From positions 25,402,482-25,466,481 of the forward strand of contig JBAIZL010000008.1 in NCBI GenBank assembly GCA_036971475.1: 64,000 nucleotides of DNA. The letters run 5' to 3'. The DNA is from Prosapia bicincta (lineage: Eukaryota; Arthropoda; Insecta; Hemiptera; Cercopidae). How positions within the stretch are numbered: position 1 is the stretch's first letter; each line of letters starts with the position of its first letter. A program made the position numbers and the translations under genes. Shown piece after piece: positions 21,990 through 34,739 of the stretch. The notes below the pieces were generated by a model. The model saw nothing but the letters and a program-made list of their open reading frames with translations. It was not told where the DNA came from and searched no databases.

Positions 21990-23510
21990 AATTGTTAAAA
22001 AAATTACTTTGCGTGTAAAATAACTATAAAAATTCTTGTGCATATCGTCCTAGGACGTGTTTTAGAACAATTTTCTATATTAATCTCAGGTGGCCCCACA
22101 TTCTCGCAATTGCCGCAACTGTAAGTAGAAAATGATGAAGTGTTCTTCTTCAGCGTATTTGGCCATTAATAGACCTCAGCGACAAAAACTAATGTCAAAT
22201 TTATGTTCAGGACGTAAAAATGCATAAGGAAAGGAAAAAAATCACGAAAAAAGCGGTAGTCGCACGTTTATATAATTACCCTATTTTATTATTACATTAA
22301 ATTACTATACAGCTTTTATATAATATAGGCATAACCTATCCTGTAGAATAGATTTAGGTAGAAAAAACGTTTTCTCACGAATGAAATAATTATAAGCTCC
22401 TATTGTATTTTGTTACACGACCTCGAAATATTGACGGATGAGGCGATATAAACTTATTTCTTGTTTTTTAACCAAACCTTTGTTAATTGTATACTTTGTT
22501 CTAGTATAGAATTTAATAATACTTTATGTGTAGTATTATAGCTATATTGTATGAAAAAGAATTTTATTATAACAAAATTCAAGACCAAAAAATGCAAAGA
22601 AACTTTTCATAACTTAGCTTACACTGGATATAAACTACGTCTGTAATCTGAAGTTCATAACTACTACCAAAATTACATAATATTCTATAAATACACTTCT
22701 AGACTGACATACCTTTTAACTTGAAATACACAAAATGTATGTATAAAACAAAACAAAGTGAAAGTTGCATTCAAAAGTTACAGCAAGATTAAAATGGAGA
22801 ATTTAATTGACGCGTGAAACTGAGAAAATAAGCTAATATATCGAGGAAGTACGAGAAAAATATATTCTACTATAATTTGTTGTGTTATAAATTAAGTGAA
22901 CAGTGCAATTTTTTAAAAACAAGAGAATTCAACAATTTTTCTTAAAAGTAGGAGCCTACTTAATTACAGCAATTCATCTAATTTTCTTTCAGTTTGGGAA
23001 TTGGTCGTAAAAAGCTGCTAATAGCTTTTTTTGTGCTCTCCACTCATTACAGAATAAATAGAGGAGAATCATGGCCGTTAAACGTGCTCCAGTTGTCACA
23101 CTATTTTTTTATTGTAAAGCGCGTAAAGTAAGGTGTTTGTGTTTATTTGCTGTTTTACTGTCCGATTGCTAAACAGAGAAAGTAAACAAATTATCTACGT
23201 GAAATGTATGACTAACCATCAGGTCCTAGTTTGGCTACATTTACTTTTACTACACTGAAAAAGTGCATTTACTTTTACTGTTAATAATATTTAGACTGTA
23301 AATTATAAATTCTACGTTTTAGTTATGCTTAATATATTGTCTAGTTTTGTTTAACTAAATACTTTGTACAGATGACTTTATTTTACTTTAACACAATGGT
23401 TTTAAGGAGCTCAGACAATATAACTACTATCCCCTGAAAAGGATAGCACGCGTTGTGAATATAGGCCTAGATAGAGTTAAGGGGATCAAACCGCCTGGCA
23501 CAGAATTTAG
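21990..23510. other. No gene recognised
   Basis: AT-rich sequence with scattered GGCCTA strings. I see no supported ORF, RNA gene or repeat. Confidence 0.4.
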
Positions 23511-23570
23511 GAGATATCATGGTTCGTGGGATCACTTGTGCAGGATCGCGTGCATATAGTAGATCAAAAC

Positions 23571-24264
23571 CAGGCGCATATCCAGCGACTTGCTTGGGGG
23601 GGGGGCGATCGATGTATTATATATATATATATATATATAATATGTGTGTGTGTGGGCGCGCGTGCGTGCGTGTATGTAAAAACATAGGACAGAAAAACTT
23701 CTTTCTACGCTTGCGTTAGAAATCGGTAACGCGATAAAGATTCGTAGCAAATTAGACTTTTTAATAAATAATTATTCCAGTTTCGATAACACTTATGGCT
23801 AGAGAATATTATTAATTTCATAATAAGCTATTATTATAAAAATGGTTTATTAATTAATATAAGTAGTTATTCTTCCAACACGAACAATTCCGGAGACAAC
23901 TGCGAATATTACGCTTGCAAAATTACGTATTGAAAATCATATGTCTTTTTTTAACCCGGGTCAAAAAAAAAAGACATATGATTTTCAATACGTAATTTTG
24001 CAAGTTTCGAGACTCAGCTTCACTAGCGCTATCTGTTGTAAAAACGTTTAGACGTTTACGAGGGTATGCCGAGGGAACGCGTCACATTTTCAAAATAAAA
24101 ATTAAAATTTTATTTTTTATTTACAATAAAAGACGAATTAACTTAAGTAAAAGTATAATTTAATAGAAAGTCCTAATTTAATAATATATTGTCGATTTTT
24201 ATCCCAAAGTTATTGAGGGTTGGGGGGCGATCGCCCCATCGCCCCCCCCTTGGATACGCGCCTG
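23571..24264 (-). mobile_element. hAT remnant interrupted by microsatellites
   Basis: Left end CAGGCGCATATCCAGCGA followed by GGGGGGGGGGCGATCG; right end is its inverse (reverse complement CAGGCGCGTATCCAAGG). On the - strand ~23745-23680 reads LLRIFIALPISNASVERSFS, the hAT C-terminal motif (consensus LP.SNASVERSFS). A (TA)n(TG)n microsatellite cuts in right after the motif. No matching 8-bp target duplication is visible. Confidence 0.78.
23914..24004. repeat. Perfect 39-bp inverted repeat, 13-nt spacer
   Basis: Bases 23914-23952 are the exact reverse complement of 23966-24004. The spacer carries AACCCGGGTC. It lies inside the hAT remnant. Zero mismatches stand out against the decay around it. 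Confidence 0.92.
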
Positions 24265-24420
24265 AACACTCTATCGTGGTTGTAAAAGAATTTACCTTTA
24301 CACATTTAACTCGATGGTAAACTGAGCCATAGTTTCTCTTCAGTTATACCATAAATTAGTGAAACCTCAGTAACTCGCTTCCGTTCATTACATTAACCCG
24401 CATAATTCGCGTTTTTTAGG

Positions 24421-24596
24421 CCTAAGTTCCCAGGATAATTCCCAGCCTAATAACTTTAGGCCTAAGTTCCCAGGATAATTCCCAGCCTAATAACTTTAGG
24501 CCTAAGTTCCCAGGATAATTCCCAGCCTAATAACTTTAGGCCTAAGTTCCCAGGATAATTCCCAGCCTAATAACTTTAGGCCTAAGTTCCCAGGAT
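24421..24596. repeat. Minisatellite, 4.4 copies of 40 bp
   Basis: Unit starting CCTAAGTTCCCAGGATAATT begins at 24421, 24461, 24501, 24541 and 24581 (last copy partial). Copies are identical. Confidence 0.95.
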
Positions 24597-24599
24597 ACA

Positions 24600-27500
24600 C
24601 CAAATGGAAGACCTTTATAGAAGTCAACGTTATTGCTCTCATAATTAAGATTGGCGCATTGAAAAGCTAAATATCGATGTATCGGAGATGGATTGGCGAT
24701 ATTTTCCCTGGATACTGACATCGATATTTCGAGGCGACATGTCTACACTTCAAATACAGAAACGAGTATAAAGAAACTAAACATTATTTTTTGTTATATC
24801 TTGAAGTTAAAACGACTTAAACATCTCAGTGCACAGAGTGGTGTAAACATTTTGCATCGATCGGTTTAACCTTGATTTAAACAAGTTTAGAAACGTAAAT
24901 CCAAATGAAAATGGCAACGAATAATAAAGCGTTACGCCCCTGTTATTAACAGATGTTATTCTTATAAAATATGATGAAAATAAAATAAATTAACTTGAGC
25001 AAGAGCAATATTCCATGTACCGTACTTTTATACTAAATGTGTAGGATAGAAGTAGCTCGGAGGGATAACTTCTATCGCATAGCAGCCAGGGGTTTCGACT
25101 TTCGAGATTGTTCGAGATGAGTGCGTGAAACAGTTGATAGGGCCAACGGTAGCAAATTAGACCTTAGGTACGTGTAGGGGACAATCTATTCAAGATTTGA
25201 AAGGACATTTCATCGCCAAACTCGTCCCTACATCAATTGGCTAGAAAATATATGTCAGTTGTTGGAACATACGTTAGGCTTTTCTCGAAATTTCGCGAGG
25301 TTTTTCGCCAGAAAGGGCCAGACTAAGACACAATCATGCAAATTGCTTCTCTCTCTGGGAAGAGAATTTTTAGTGAAATAAGTTTCGCAAATAAAACAAT
25401 AATAGTATATATTTGTAAATGTAAATTTTAATTTTTAATTCCTTTAAAATGTATTTTTTACACAAGGAATAAAAATAAAATAAATCAATTTTTCTTCATT
25501 TGGTTACTGATTTTAATTTCCTTACCAACATTACATTTCCCTTCATAATAAATGTAATTTTTTAAAATTATTTTGTATTGATATATTGATATATGGATTG
25601 GATTTAACCAAAATATCTAAATATCGATATTACCGTACCTGATATTTTAATTGATATTATTAAATATCGATATTCTCTTTTCGATGTCCCAACCCTACTA
25701 AAAATCCCATGTAAAAATGTTCTAATTGTGTATTTTATAAAAATATAAACGTATATAATGTTCTTTACAAAAAAAAAAAAAAAAAAAAAAAACATATATA
25801 GGGCTACGTCTGTTCACAAAAGACAACCCCGCAGCTGGGATATCGGTCGACTCAGATTAGCAGGCTCTACACAAGTCTATCATGCATAGCTCTTGAATAG
25901 CAAAGAAATAATAAATGTATTTCTTCTCTACCGTCTCTGTTATTACTGTTGTTTCTACAGCTGGCAGTTGTGACGAAGAATACAGGAAACTGTTAAAACT
26001 ATTTTCAAATGGATAGGCTTTATATATAGATTTAAGGTGAGTAATAATTAATTCAGATAAGATCAGTGGCACACTATTACCAACCTTCAAAATATATTTT
26101 AAAATTTGTTTTGTATTTATTTATTCTCACAGCAAAGATCAAACTTTAAATAAGTAGTAAGTATAGACTAAGTAGATACTGTGAAATAAGTGGTAGCCTG
26201 TTTATTATAATTTGCTCAGCTGTATTTGCAAACTGGGAAATATGTTAATAATTTGTTAATGCAAATTATTAAATTTTTGCATTAAATTTAAATTAAATTA
26301 TTAAATTAAATGTTTATAAATAGACCGCGTGACTGAATGAATAGTATCTTAGTCTGAATGAAATCTTTTAAAATGATTTAGAACTATTTATTTTTTAAAT
26401 AAAGAAAGTTTCTTTAAAATCTTTTACTTGGCTATTTAAGCATCCTTCTTCAGTGTTTAATACGCTTTTGACAATAGCTTGTGTAAGATATCTTTATTAC
26501 TTTGCCAAATTTGTCATGCGTCAGCTGAGTTTACAATTAAAACCGAGAATGCCAGCTTCCTTCAAACGTGTCCTATTGTTAACTTGACTGGATGAAAACT
26601 CTCTTTTAACTACTGAATTTACCGCCATTTCAAGATATAATAGAGGTTTAATAATGGTTTTTGTTTTTGTTTTTATTATCTTTTTATATTAGCTAACGAG
26701 CAAAATTTACTTTATAATGTCGATATTAGTTTTATTTATGTGGGTGTAATATTTGGCCTATTATTATTAAATTATTTATTATTCAACAAAAAGATAAAAT
26801 ATATATATATATTTTTAAAATATATTTTTTTATTTCGTAATACAAACTTAAGTTAGTAAAAGTAATAAAACGGTATAAAATATTTTATAATATAAATATT
26901 ATGTTAAATGAAATGATTTTTAAAAATGTAAAAACTCTATGATGTAGCCTATACAAGGGTCTTACAATAATCAAAGATACAAATAGCTGTAGCTCTGAGA
27001 CGGATTGCATAATCATTACAATAGTTTCAGTACGTCAAGTTGGCATCCTTGAACTTTGATTAACATCAGCTGTTCTAAATTGTTTGTTAAACATAACCTC
27101 ACATGTACCAGTTAACAATGGTGAATCAGCTCGTGTATTTCACCATGGAATAAAACGCTCAGGGGTTAGACTTTTAGAAATATAAAACCGGTTGAAGTTG
27201 CTAGTTCCTTCATTGCATCTCACATTAACGCTGTAATTCAGGACAACAGTTATACTGGCAGGTGGATAATTATACATTAATGTTAGAATTCTCCATAAGA
27301 TTATTCGGAATATCCTGCAGCACAGAAAACTTGTGAGACATAGGTCCAAAGACAACAACTCAAGAAATACTTCAAAAACTGGTTTGGAAGGTCCTTTCAC
27401 AACCTCTTACATCCCCTAACTCGCCTACCTTGATTTGCTTGGACCCCTTTCTACGTACGAAACATTTTCGATCTCAATAAAAAGTAAGAAATAAATTGCA

Positions 27501-28100
27501 AAAGTGGCTTCAAGATTAATCCCAAAAAAAATGCAAAAGGCGTATTTAAATTGAAATAACAATGCGACAAGTGTATAAACATTTTTGGGGCTATTTTGAA
27601 AAGTTTTAAATTTAGTGTTCATTTAATGAACTGTTTTTTAATATTCAGCGATTTGTCTCGTTGACAACATATATTAAGCTGAATATTAAAACTATATGTT
27701 GCTCAACATACCAACTATTTCGAAATAAAATATATCATATATACTCTTAATCGTAAAAACATCACAGCAAAAAAATTAATTACAAAAATTATTTCAAAGT
27801 AAAATGGTTTGTAGTGATAAAATGTTCAATAGACTGTAGAATCTTAAAATCTTTGTGGTTTATTTATGCCTAATAAAATAGAATACCCAAAGAAAAATAC
27901 AATTCTTAGGTAATGTAGGCCTGTTTGTGTTAACATATTTATTTATTTATTTTATAAATATAGACAAAATGGTTCCTTTTTCGATTTTCAAAATATAAGA
28001 ATAAAATTGTTTGGATGTTTAAAATATCTAGCTTTTAACTAACATTCCTCAACATAGTTTTAATTCTTGAATTTTGTAGTCCATCACGTTCGGTGAATCT
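24600..28100. other. Intergenic, faint transposon traces
   Basis: ATCGATATT-rich stretches at 24660-24740 and 25620-25700 end in TCGATGTCCCAACCCTA, a hAT-like terminus resembling the one at 12458, but no matching left end was found. A poly(A) run lies near 25769-25791. Frames on the - strand at 25857-26090, 27140-27400 and 27425-27622 show no family I recognise. Confidence 0.4.
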
Positions 28101-28169
28101 TATTAATCACTTAAACAATAGTTTATGACTTCCGAACTTTTAATTTAGTAAATTTGTTAAAACTTACTG

Positions 28170-28215
28170 AGACAGAACGTTTTCGATCGCTATGTGTCGA
28201 TCTTCATCAGTGTCT
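28170..28215 (-). ncRNA. Hammerhead-ribozyme motif in left arm
   Basis: Inverted partner of the motif at 28794. On the - strand: stem I AGACA/UGUCU, core CUGAUGA, stem II GAUCG/CGAUC, GAA, stem III AACGUU, C at the cleavage site. It differs from its partner by one loop base. Confidence 0.68.
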
Positions 28216-28463
28216 TCTGCTTGGAGATGTTGGGTCAAGCGGTGACGGTTTTAAAGGTAGGTTTTCGATAGTATCAAAGAGTATGTGTGATTTGTATTGT
28301 GTTTGTTCGTTTAATATGTTTGTACTTTGTGTTGTTGTGTGTCTGTAAATCTCATATTGTTCTAGTGTGTTGAGATGTGGTCCTTTTTTGTTGATGTGTA
28401 GGATTTCTAGGTTATGGTAAATGTCTGTGTATTTGTGTCCTGTATCTTTTATGTGGTTCCTGA

Positions 28464-28802
28464 ACTCCGACGAATGTAACGAATTCTACATTGGACAAAC
28501 AGGTCGCAGCTTTAAACAAAGATTCGAAGAACACAAACTCAACATTTTACAACCACATAAAAGATACAGGACACAAATACACAGACATTTACCATAACCT
28601 AGAAATCCTACACATCAACAAAAAAGGACCACATCTCAACACACTAGTACAATATGAAATTTACAGACACACAAAAACACAAAGTACAAACATATTAAAC
28701 GAACAAACACAATACAAATCACACATAGTCTTTGATACTATTGAAAACCTGCCTTTAAAACCGTCACCGCTTGACCCAACATCTCCAAGCAGAAGACACT
28801 GA
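28464..28802 (+). pseudogene. GIY-YIG endonuclease of a Penelope-like element (frameshifted)
   Basis: The frame at 28464 reads NSDECNEFYIGQTGRSFKQR then FEEHK, the Penelope-type form of the GIY-YIG nuclease start (C..FYIGQTGRSF..R). After a one-base frameshift near 28535 it continues STFYNHIKDTGHKYTDI, then LEILHINKKGPHLNTLVQYE, then IVFDTIENL, and stops at TGA 28800-28802. The endonuclease C-terminal half is intact in this frame. No reverse transcriptase is present, so the copy is 5'-truncated. The same layout is seen at 19190. Confidence 0.8.
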
Positions 28803-28839
28803 TGAAGATCGGCACATAGCGATCGAAAACGTTCTGTCT
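28794..28839 (+). ncRNA. Hammerhead-ribozyme motif in right arm
   Basis: Stem I AGACA (28794-28798) with UGUCU (28835-28839), core CUGAUGA overlapping the ORF stop codon, one extra A, stem II GAUCG/CGAUC, GAA, self-complementary stem III AACGUU, C at 28834 as the cleavage base. Small hammerheads like this are known from Penelope-like elements. Confidence 0.7.
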
Positions 28840-29350
28840 CAGTAAGTTTTAACAAATTTACTAAATTCAAAGTTCGGAAGTCATAAACTATTGTTTAAGT
28901 GATTAATAGTTTTAATGTAATATAAATTTAGGGATAACTTTAAATATAAAGAATTTACTTGTGTCAAGTATAATTTTGTTGGAAGTATTTATGAACAAAG
29001 TGTAAAGTATTTCAAAGAGAGAAATTTTCAAGAGTAGCAATAATATCGAAATTATTTGTTTTAACAAAGATTTCTCAATAAAAATTTCCTTCAAAATAAA
29101 TTTCCTTATATTCTATCACGTCCAGAAGGGGTTTGAGAAAAATATTTGAATTATGTAGTATTAAAAATATGATCATTAGTCAGCCATTGTTGAGAGGAGA
29201 TGAGGGGGAGAATCGGGTAGGCCGTCTTTTTTTTATGTTTGCGAGTCTACTAATCTATTATCGTAATAAGATGTCACAAATGTAATAAAAAAAGAGAAAT
29301 TCTGGTAAAGTAGAAATAGAAATAAACAGGTAGTACTAAAATGACATTTT

Positions 29351-30075
29351 TTAAAGTCAATTCCTACTTAAATCAACAAAGAAAAATTTCATTTTAGTTT
29401 CTTTGTATTTTATAATTACAATTAATATAAATATGTATATACATATGTCAAAATAACATAATTAAGTCGCAATATAGAAAGAGAATTTCCTTCCAGTTTT
29501 CCATTTACCTATGTATGGTGTTGGACTATTATTTTTGTTTATTAGTATTTATGGGCTTTCTTATTTTCGTTGCTTGCAATGTGTTGTAGTTTCTTTTCGC
29601 TTTCCTTCCACAATTTCCGTTTGATATGCCAGGCTCGGTACCGTTATTCCTGTTCGTTCGTTTATTTTATTATTTTAATCCATTTATAATCCTAGAGGAT
29701 TATTGATGATATTATGTGGTAACCATGGCAACAATTTAAGACAACCAGATGGGGCAAAAGAAGGTCATATACATCTTTGAATAGTACATTTCTGGCTATG
29801 GGAAAGTTGGCTTAGTGCCAAAGCGCTAGACTTCGATCATGTAGATACTGAGTTTGAATCCTACCTAGACTTCCCAAATTCGTTAAATTTATTTATTGAA
29901 TAAAAATTTGAAAACAAACTATATTAACATCTATTTTTATCCATTATACGTTAAAAGAAATGTGTTTGAACTTGATTGGATGAATAAAAACGTATTTTAT
30001 TAACGATTGAAAATTTGTACAAGATATAAAGAGAGTGTGAGCTAATGGAAGGAACTAAATCAATTAGGTTAACCT
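29351..30075. repeat. Dispersed repeat D, copy 1 (~720 bp) with tRNA-like segment
   Basis: Starts AAAGTCAATTCCTACTTAAA and ends near GAGTGTGAGCTAATGGAAGG. The same sequence order is found at 50646-51370, and part of it, with its interior inverted, at 58193-58570. Shared strings include TTGCTTGCAATG-like, TAGTTTCTTTTCGCTTTCCT and GGTAACCATGGCAACA. A tRNA-like stretch lies at 29800-29873. Confidence 0.75.
29800..29873 (+). repeat. tRNA-derived segment of repeat D
   Basis: A-box-like TTGGCTTAGTGCC and B-box-like GAGTTTGAATCCT are spaced as in tRNA genes. The copy at 51122-51188 has TTGGCTCAGTGCC and CAGTTCGAATTGG. This suggests a SINE-like or tRNA-bearing element; neither folds cleanly into a cloverleaf by eye. 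Confidence 0.45.
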
Positions 30076-30906
30076 TCTATCCTTAAAAAACAATTCCAGT
30101 CCATTAATGTCACAAGTGCAAAAAGTCTGTAAAACGAATCGCCTTTTTGAGTGAAACGTTTACGAATTCGTTCGTGCTTAGTGGAGTGAGGCGCAGAGTT
30201 GGGAAACTTGAGCCAGTTTTCCTCCTCAATACAAAAAAAAAACTGTATACAGTATTAGATAACTAGTTACTTTGTAGTGGTCAACTCTTCTATCCTTTGA
30301 GAAGTTTTAACAATGTATTAACCTTAATATTTTAAAGGTTTATTATATTATTGTCATTTAGTTTATTTTAAATAAAGAACCTACTTAAGCTAAAAGGTAT
30401 ACATAAATCAAGCTAGATTTCTACCCACATAATTCTCTATACAGCGTGACAAAAGGAATTTAATATGTCAAATATTCCGTCTAACATACCGCAATCAATC
30501 GTTGACAGCTGTTCTCAACATTTTGCAGCTGTTTCACTTAAGTTGGTACATTCAGTATAAAATAACAACAGTTTGGTGTCAGATACTTCAACATTACGTT
30601 TGACAGGCGACCACACTTTTTGTGAGGAAAAGAAAGCACTCTTACGATGCTCTCATTTAAATAAACCTGACAAAATAATCGGCGCAAAAAATCCATTTTT
30701 ATCTTGTTTCGCTTTCGTAACTTGTTGAAACGCTTCTGAAAACTGAAGTAAAAAAATTAATTTAGGACAAACTTGATTTATCTGAGTTTCAGATTTTCCT
30801 TTGAATGTTTATAAAAATATAATAGGCCTACAACGGAATATTAACAATTTAAAGACATTTTAGCAATGAATTGTTGCATGTGAACAACATTGTTGGGATT
30901 TAGTAT

Positions 30907-31795
<889 letters not shown>

Positions 31796-32529
31796 CGAAA
31801 AAATATTATATCCCCTATATTTATTAAAAAGTATAAAGTATAATCATTACTTAGAGAAACATGTTGGCCTATTAACGTTTATCACATCCGCATGGTATGT
31901 AATTCTACTACTACTTAATGTTATCATGGTCAAAGTTTAAACTGTTTTTTTTCATACCACTTGACTGAGGTCAAGTGCAAGGTCTTTCTTTGGTTATTGA
32001 GTAATAACATTATTTTGAAAAGTCATTACACTGTTTACATTTACACATTTTGATAAAATGGTGACTACATAATCTGTGTTTACAATTACGAGTATTCAGT
32101 ATCAAGTTGGCAGTGTATTTAAATGCCATGACGTCGTTTGATTTAAATTTGTTACAGGCCGGAAACAGCAACATGTTTCTTTATCACGGCACAAAGAAGT
32201 AGCGAAATTATTAAAATGCATCAACAAGCGAAAATATTACAAATTCTGATTTTTTTAAAAATAAAAACCTTTAATAAAATTAAAGTTACAGAAACAGGAT
32301 TTTTGGGGATGTGAATGGAACTGATGTGATTCATTTAGAAAAACATACGAAAGAAGAATACTAAAATTAATTAATGAAAAAACTATTGTTTTCATATCTC
32401 TAAAATATACAAAAAATATGCAATTAGGTTTCGAAAAAAAAACGCATTGCGTATGTTAATACAAGTTAGAAGAACTATTCACAAGTTTGCCCTTATAGTA
32501 GGCCTACTTTAAATAACGCAAAACAGTTG

Positions 32530-32880
32530 GTTGGTAGCCTGGTAAACCGTTAAATTTTCGGCGGCTTTTGTCGGGGAACCAAAAAGTGTTGTACGTACTC
32601 TGTAACTGCACAGAAAAAAGGTACTTTGACATGATTAAGCCTTTCTTTGAACCTGGGACTAATGTAATTTCAGACACGTACAAATCATTAACTGACATTG
32701 CTGAATTGGACGTTTCAATTACACGCATTTGACAGCAAATCAGTGACAATTTCGTTCATACAAAAAATACTCGCGTGCTCAGGGTATTGACAGTTTATGG
32801 TGGCGCATAAATATCAGGAAGTGATCAGAGGTTTGATGGTGGTGAAGAGGCCTAGATGAAATTTTTCTAATTTGTTTCTA
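32530..32880 (+). pseudogene. Merlin / ISXO2-like transposase remnant
   Basis: Fragments in shifting frames follow the order of Merlin transposases. FGGFCRGTKKCC matches the beta-strand VFGGIERGS.. block. PGTNVISDTYKSL matches the conserved PGTxIxSDxWxxY motif carrying a catalytic Asp. IDSLWWRINIRK matches the NTIESxWxxxK end with the last acidic residue changed to Asp. At least two frameshifts and internal stops are present. No terminal inverted repeats were identified. Confidence 0.7.
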
Positions 32881-33449
32881 ATTTGATTAGTTATGTATAC
32901 GGCGCGCGGCGTTACCTATTGTCAATAGTTTCTTGGAATAAACAGGTTCATTAAAAACTTGCGATCATTTCATCAGATTCATTCTTCTCACTACGAACTA
33001 TATTTCAGCATTTATTTAACAGAATAATAAGAATATGGTATTTTTATATTTACGATATTTTAAAAACTTTTCTGCTTAATATATTATTTGTCGACTGGAA
33101 ATAAACAATGATGGTGAACTGAATGCTCTTAGTATGCTCTGGGAGAAGTCTTCGGCTAGGTTCCGTCAGATACCCACATTTTCACATTGTCTAGAGTTGT
33201 TGAGAGCAATTGCGTAACCTGTATGCTGAGCAGTTGCCATACGAGGTTTAAGGGTATACCACAAATCAACAGAGTCAAACGTAGGTTATAAGTGCTCAGT
33301 TTCTTAGTCACCATTCTTCGAGAGCTGGAGAGAGGGTTTCTTGCTTTTGACTTCCTTGAGGTGTAAAACCGAATTCTAAAGTTGTCACTGCGGTATACTT
33401 TGCGGCTGGTCGTGCATAATGTCATAACATATAGAGATAGAGATAATTA

Positions 33450-33659
<210 letters not shown>

Positions 33660-33664
<5 letters not shown>

Positions 33665-34735
33665 AGACAGATAGACAGACAGGCAGGCAGACAGGCAGGC
33701 AGGCAGACAGACAGGCAGGAAGGCAGGAATGCAGGGAGGCAGGGAGGAAGGTAGGCAGACAGACAGGCAGGCAGGCAATCAGACAGACAGACAAGCAGGC
33801 AGGGAGGGAGGGAGGTAAGTAGGTAGGTGGGCAGGCAAGGAGGGAGGTAGGTAGGTAGAGAGGCAGGCAGGCAGGGAGGTAGGTAGAGAGACAGGCAGGC
33901 AGGGAGGTAGGTAGGTAGATAGGCAGGCAGACAGGCAGACAGGCAGACAGGCAGGCAGGCAGACAGACAGGCAGGAAGGCAGGAATGCAGGGAGGCAGGG
34001 AGGAAGGTAGGCAGACAGACAGGCAGGCAGGCAATCAGACAGACAGACAAGCAGGCAGGGAGGGAGGGAGGTAAGTAGGTAGGTGGGCAGGCAAGGAGGG
34101 AGGTAGGTAGGTAGAGAGGCAGGCAGGCAGGGAGGTAGGTAGAGAGACAGGCAGGCAGGGAGGTAGGTAAGTAGATAGGCAGGCAGACAGGCAGACAGGC
34201 AGGCAGGCAGGCAGGCAGACAGACAGGCAGGAAGGCAGGAAGGCAGGAATGCAGGCAAGCAGGGAGGAAGGTAGGCAGACAGACAAGCAAGCAGGCAATC
34301 AGACAGACAGACAAGCAGGCAGGGAGGGAGGGAGGTAAGTAGGTAGGTGGGCAGGCAAGGAGGGAGGTAGGTAGGTAGGTAGGTAGAGAGACAGGCAGGC
34401 AGGGAGGTAGGTAGAGAGACAGGCAGGCAGGCAGACAGGCAGACAGGCAGGCAGGCAGGCAGGCAGGCAGACAGACAGGCAGGCAGGCAGACAGACAGGC
34501 AGGAAGGCAGGAATGCAGGCAGGCAGGGAGGAAGGTAGGCAGACAGACAGGCAGGCAGGCAATCAGACAGACAGACAAGCAGGCAGGGAGGGAGGGAGGT
34601 AAGTAGGTAGGTGGGCAGGCAAGGAGGGAGGTAGGTAGGTAGAGAGACAGGCAGGCAGGGAGGTAGGTAGGTAGATAGGCAGACAAACCAGGCAGACCAA
34701 ACAGACAGTGAGACAGATAGACATACAGATAGATA
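33660..34735. repeat. Tetranucleotide array with ~264-bp higher-order repeat
   Basis: Built of GGCA, GACA, GGTA, GGGA and GATA tetramers. The marker AATCAGACAGACAGACAAG recurs at 33777, 34033, 34297 and 34561 (spacing 256, 264, 264). Each block repeats the same order of tetramers, so whole blocks were duplicated. Since 264 divides by 3, the - strand stays open for 433 codons as Leu-Pro-Ala-Cys repeats; this is not a gene. Confidence 0.93.
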
Positions 34736-34739
34736 GATA

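Larger units (their letters stand above)
28101..28909. mobile_element. Penelope-like element in fold-back arrangement
   Basis: Bases ~28101-28450 are almost the exact reverse complement of ~28555-28909. Each arm holds the 3' part of a Penelope-like ORF and a hammerhead motif; the unique middle (28450-28550) encodes the start of the GIY-YIG domain. Matching translations of the two arms (both read LKLTETERFRSLC on the antisense side) show few differences, so the inversion is fairly recent. Confidence 0.85.

Noticed and set aside
25604..25795. 63-codon - strand frame starting with a poly-Phe run
   Set aside because: Made by a poly(A) tract and flanking AT-rich sequence.
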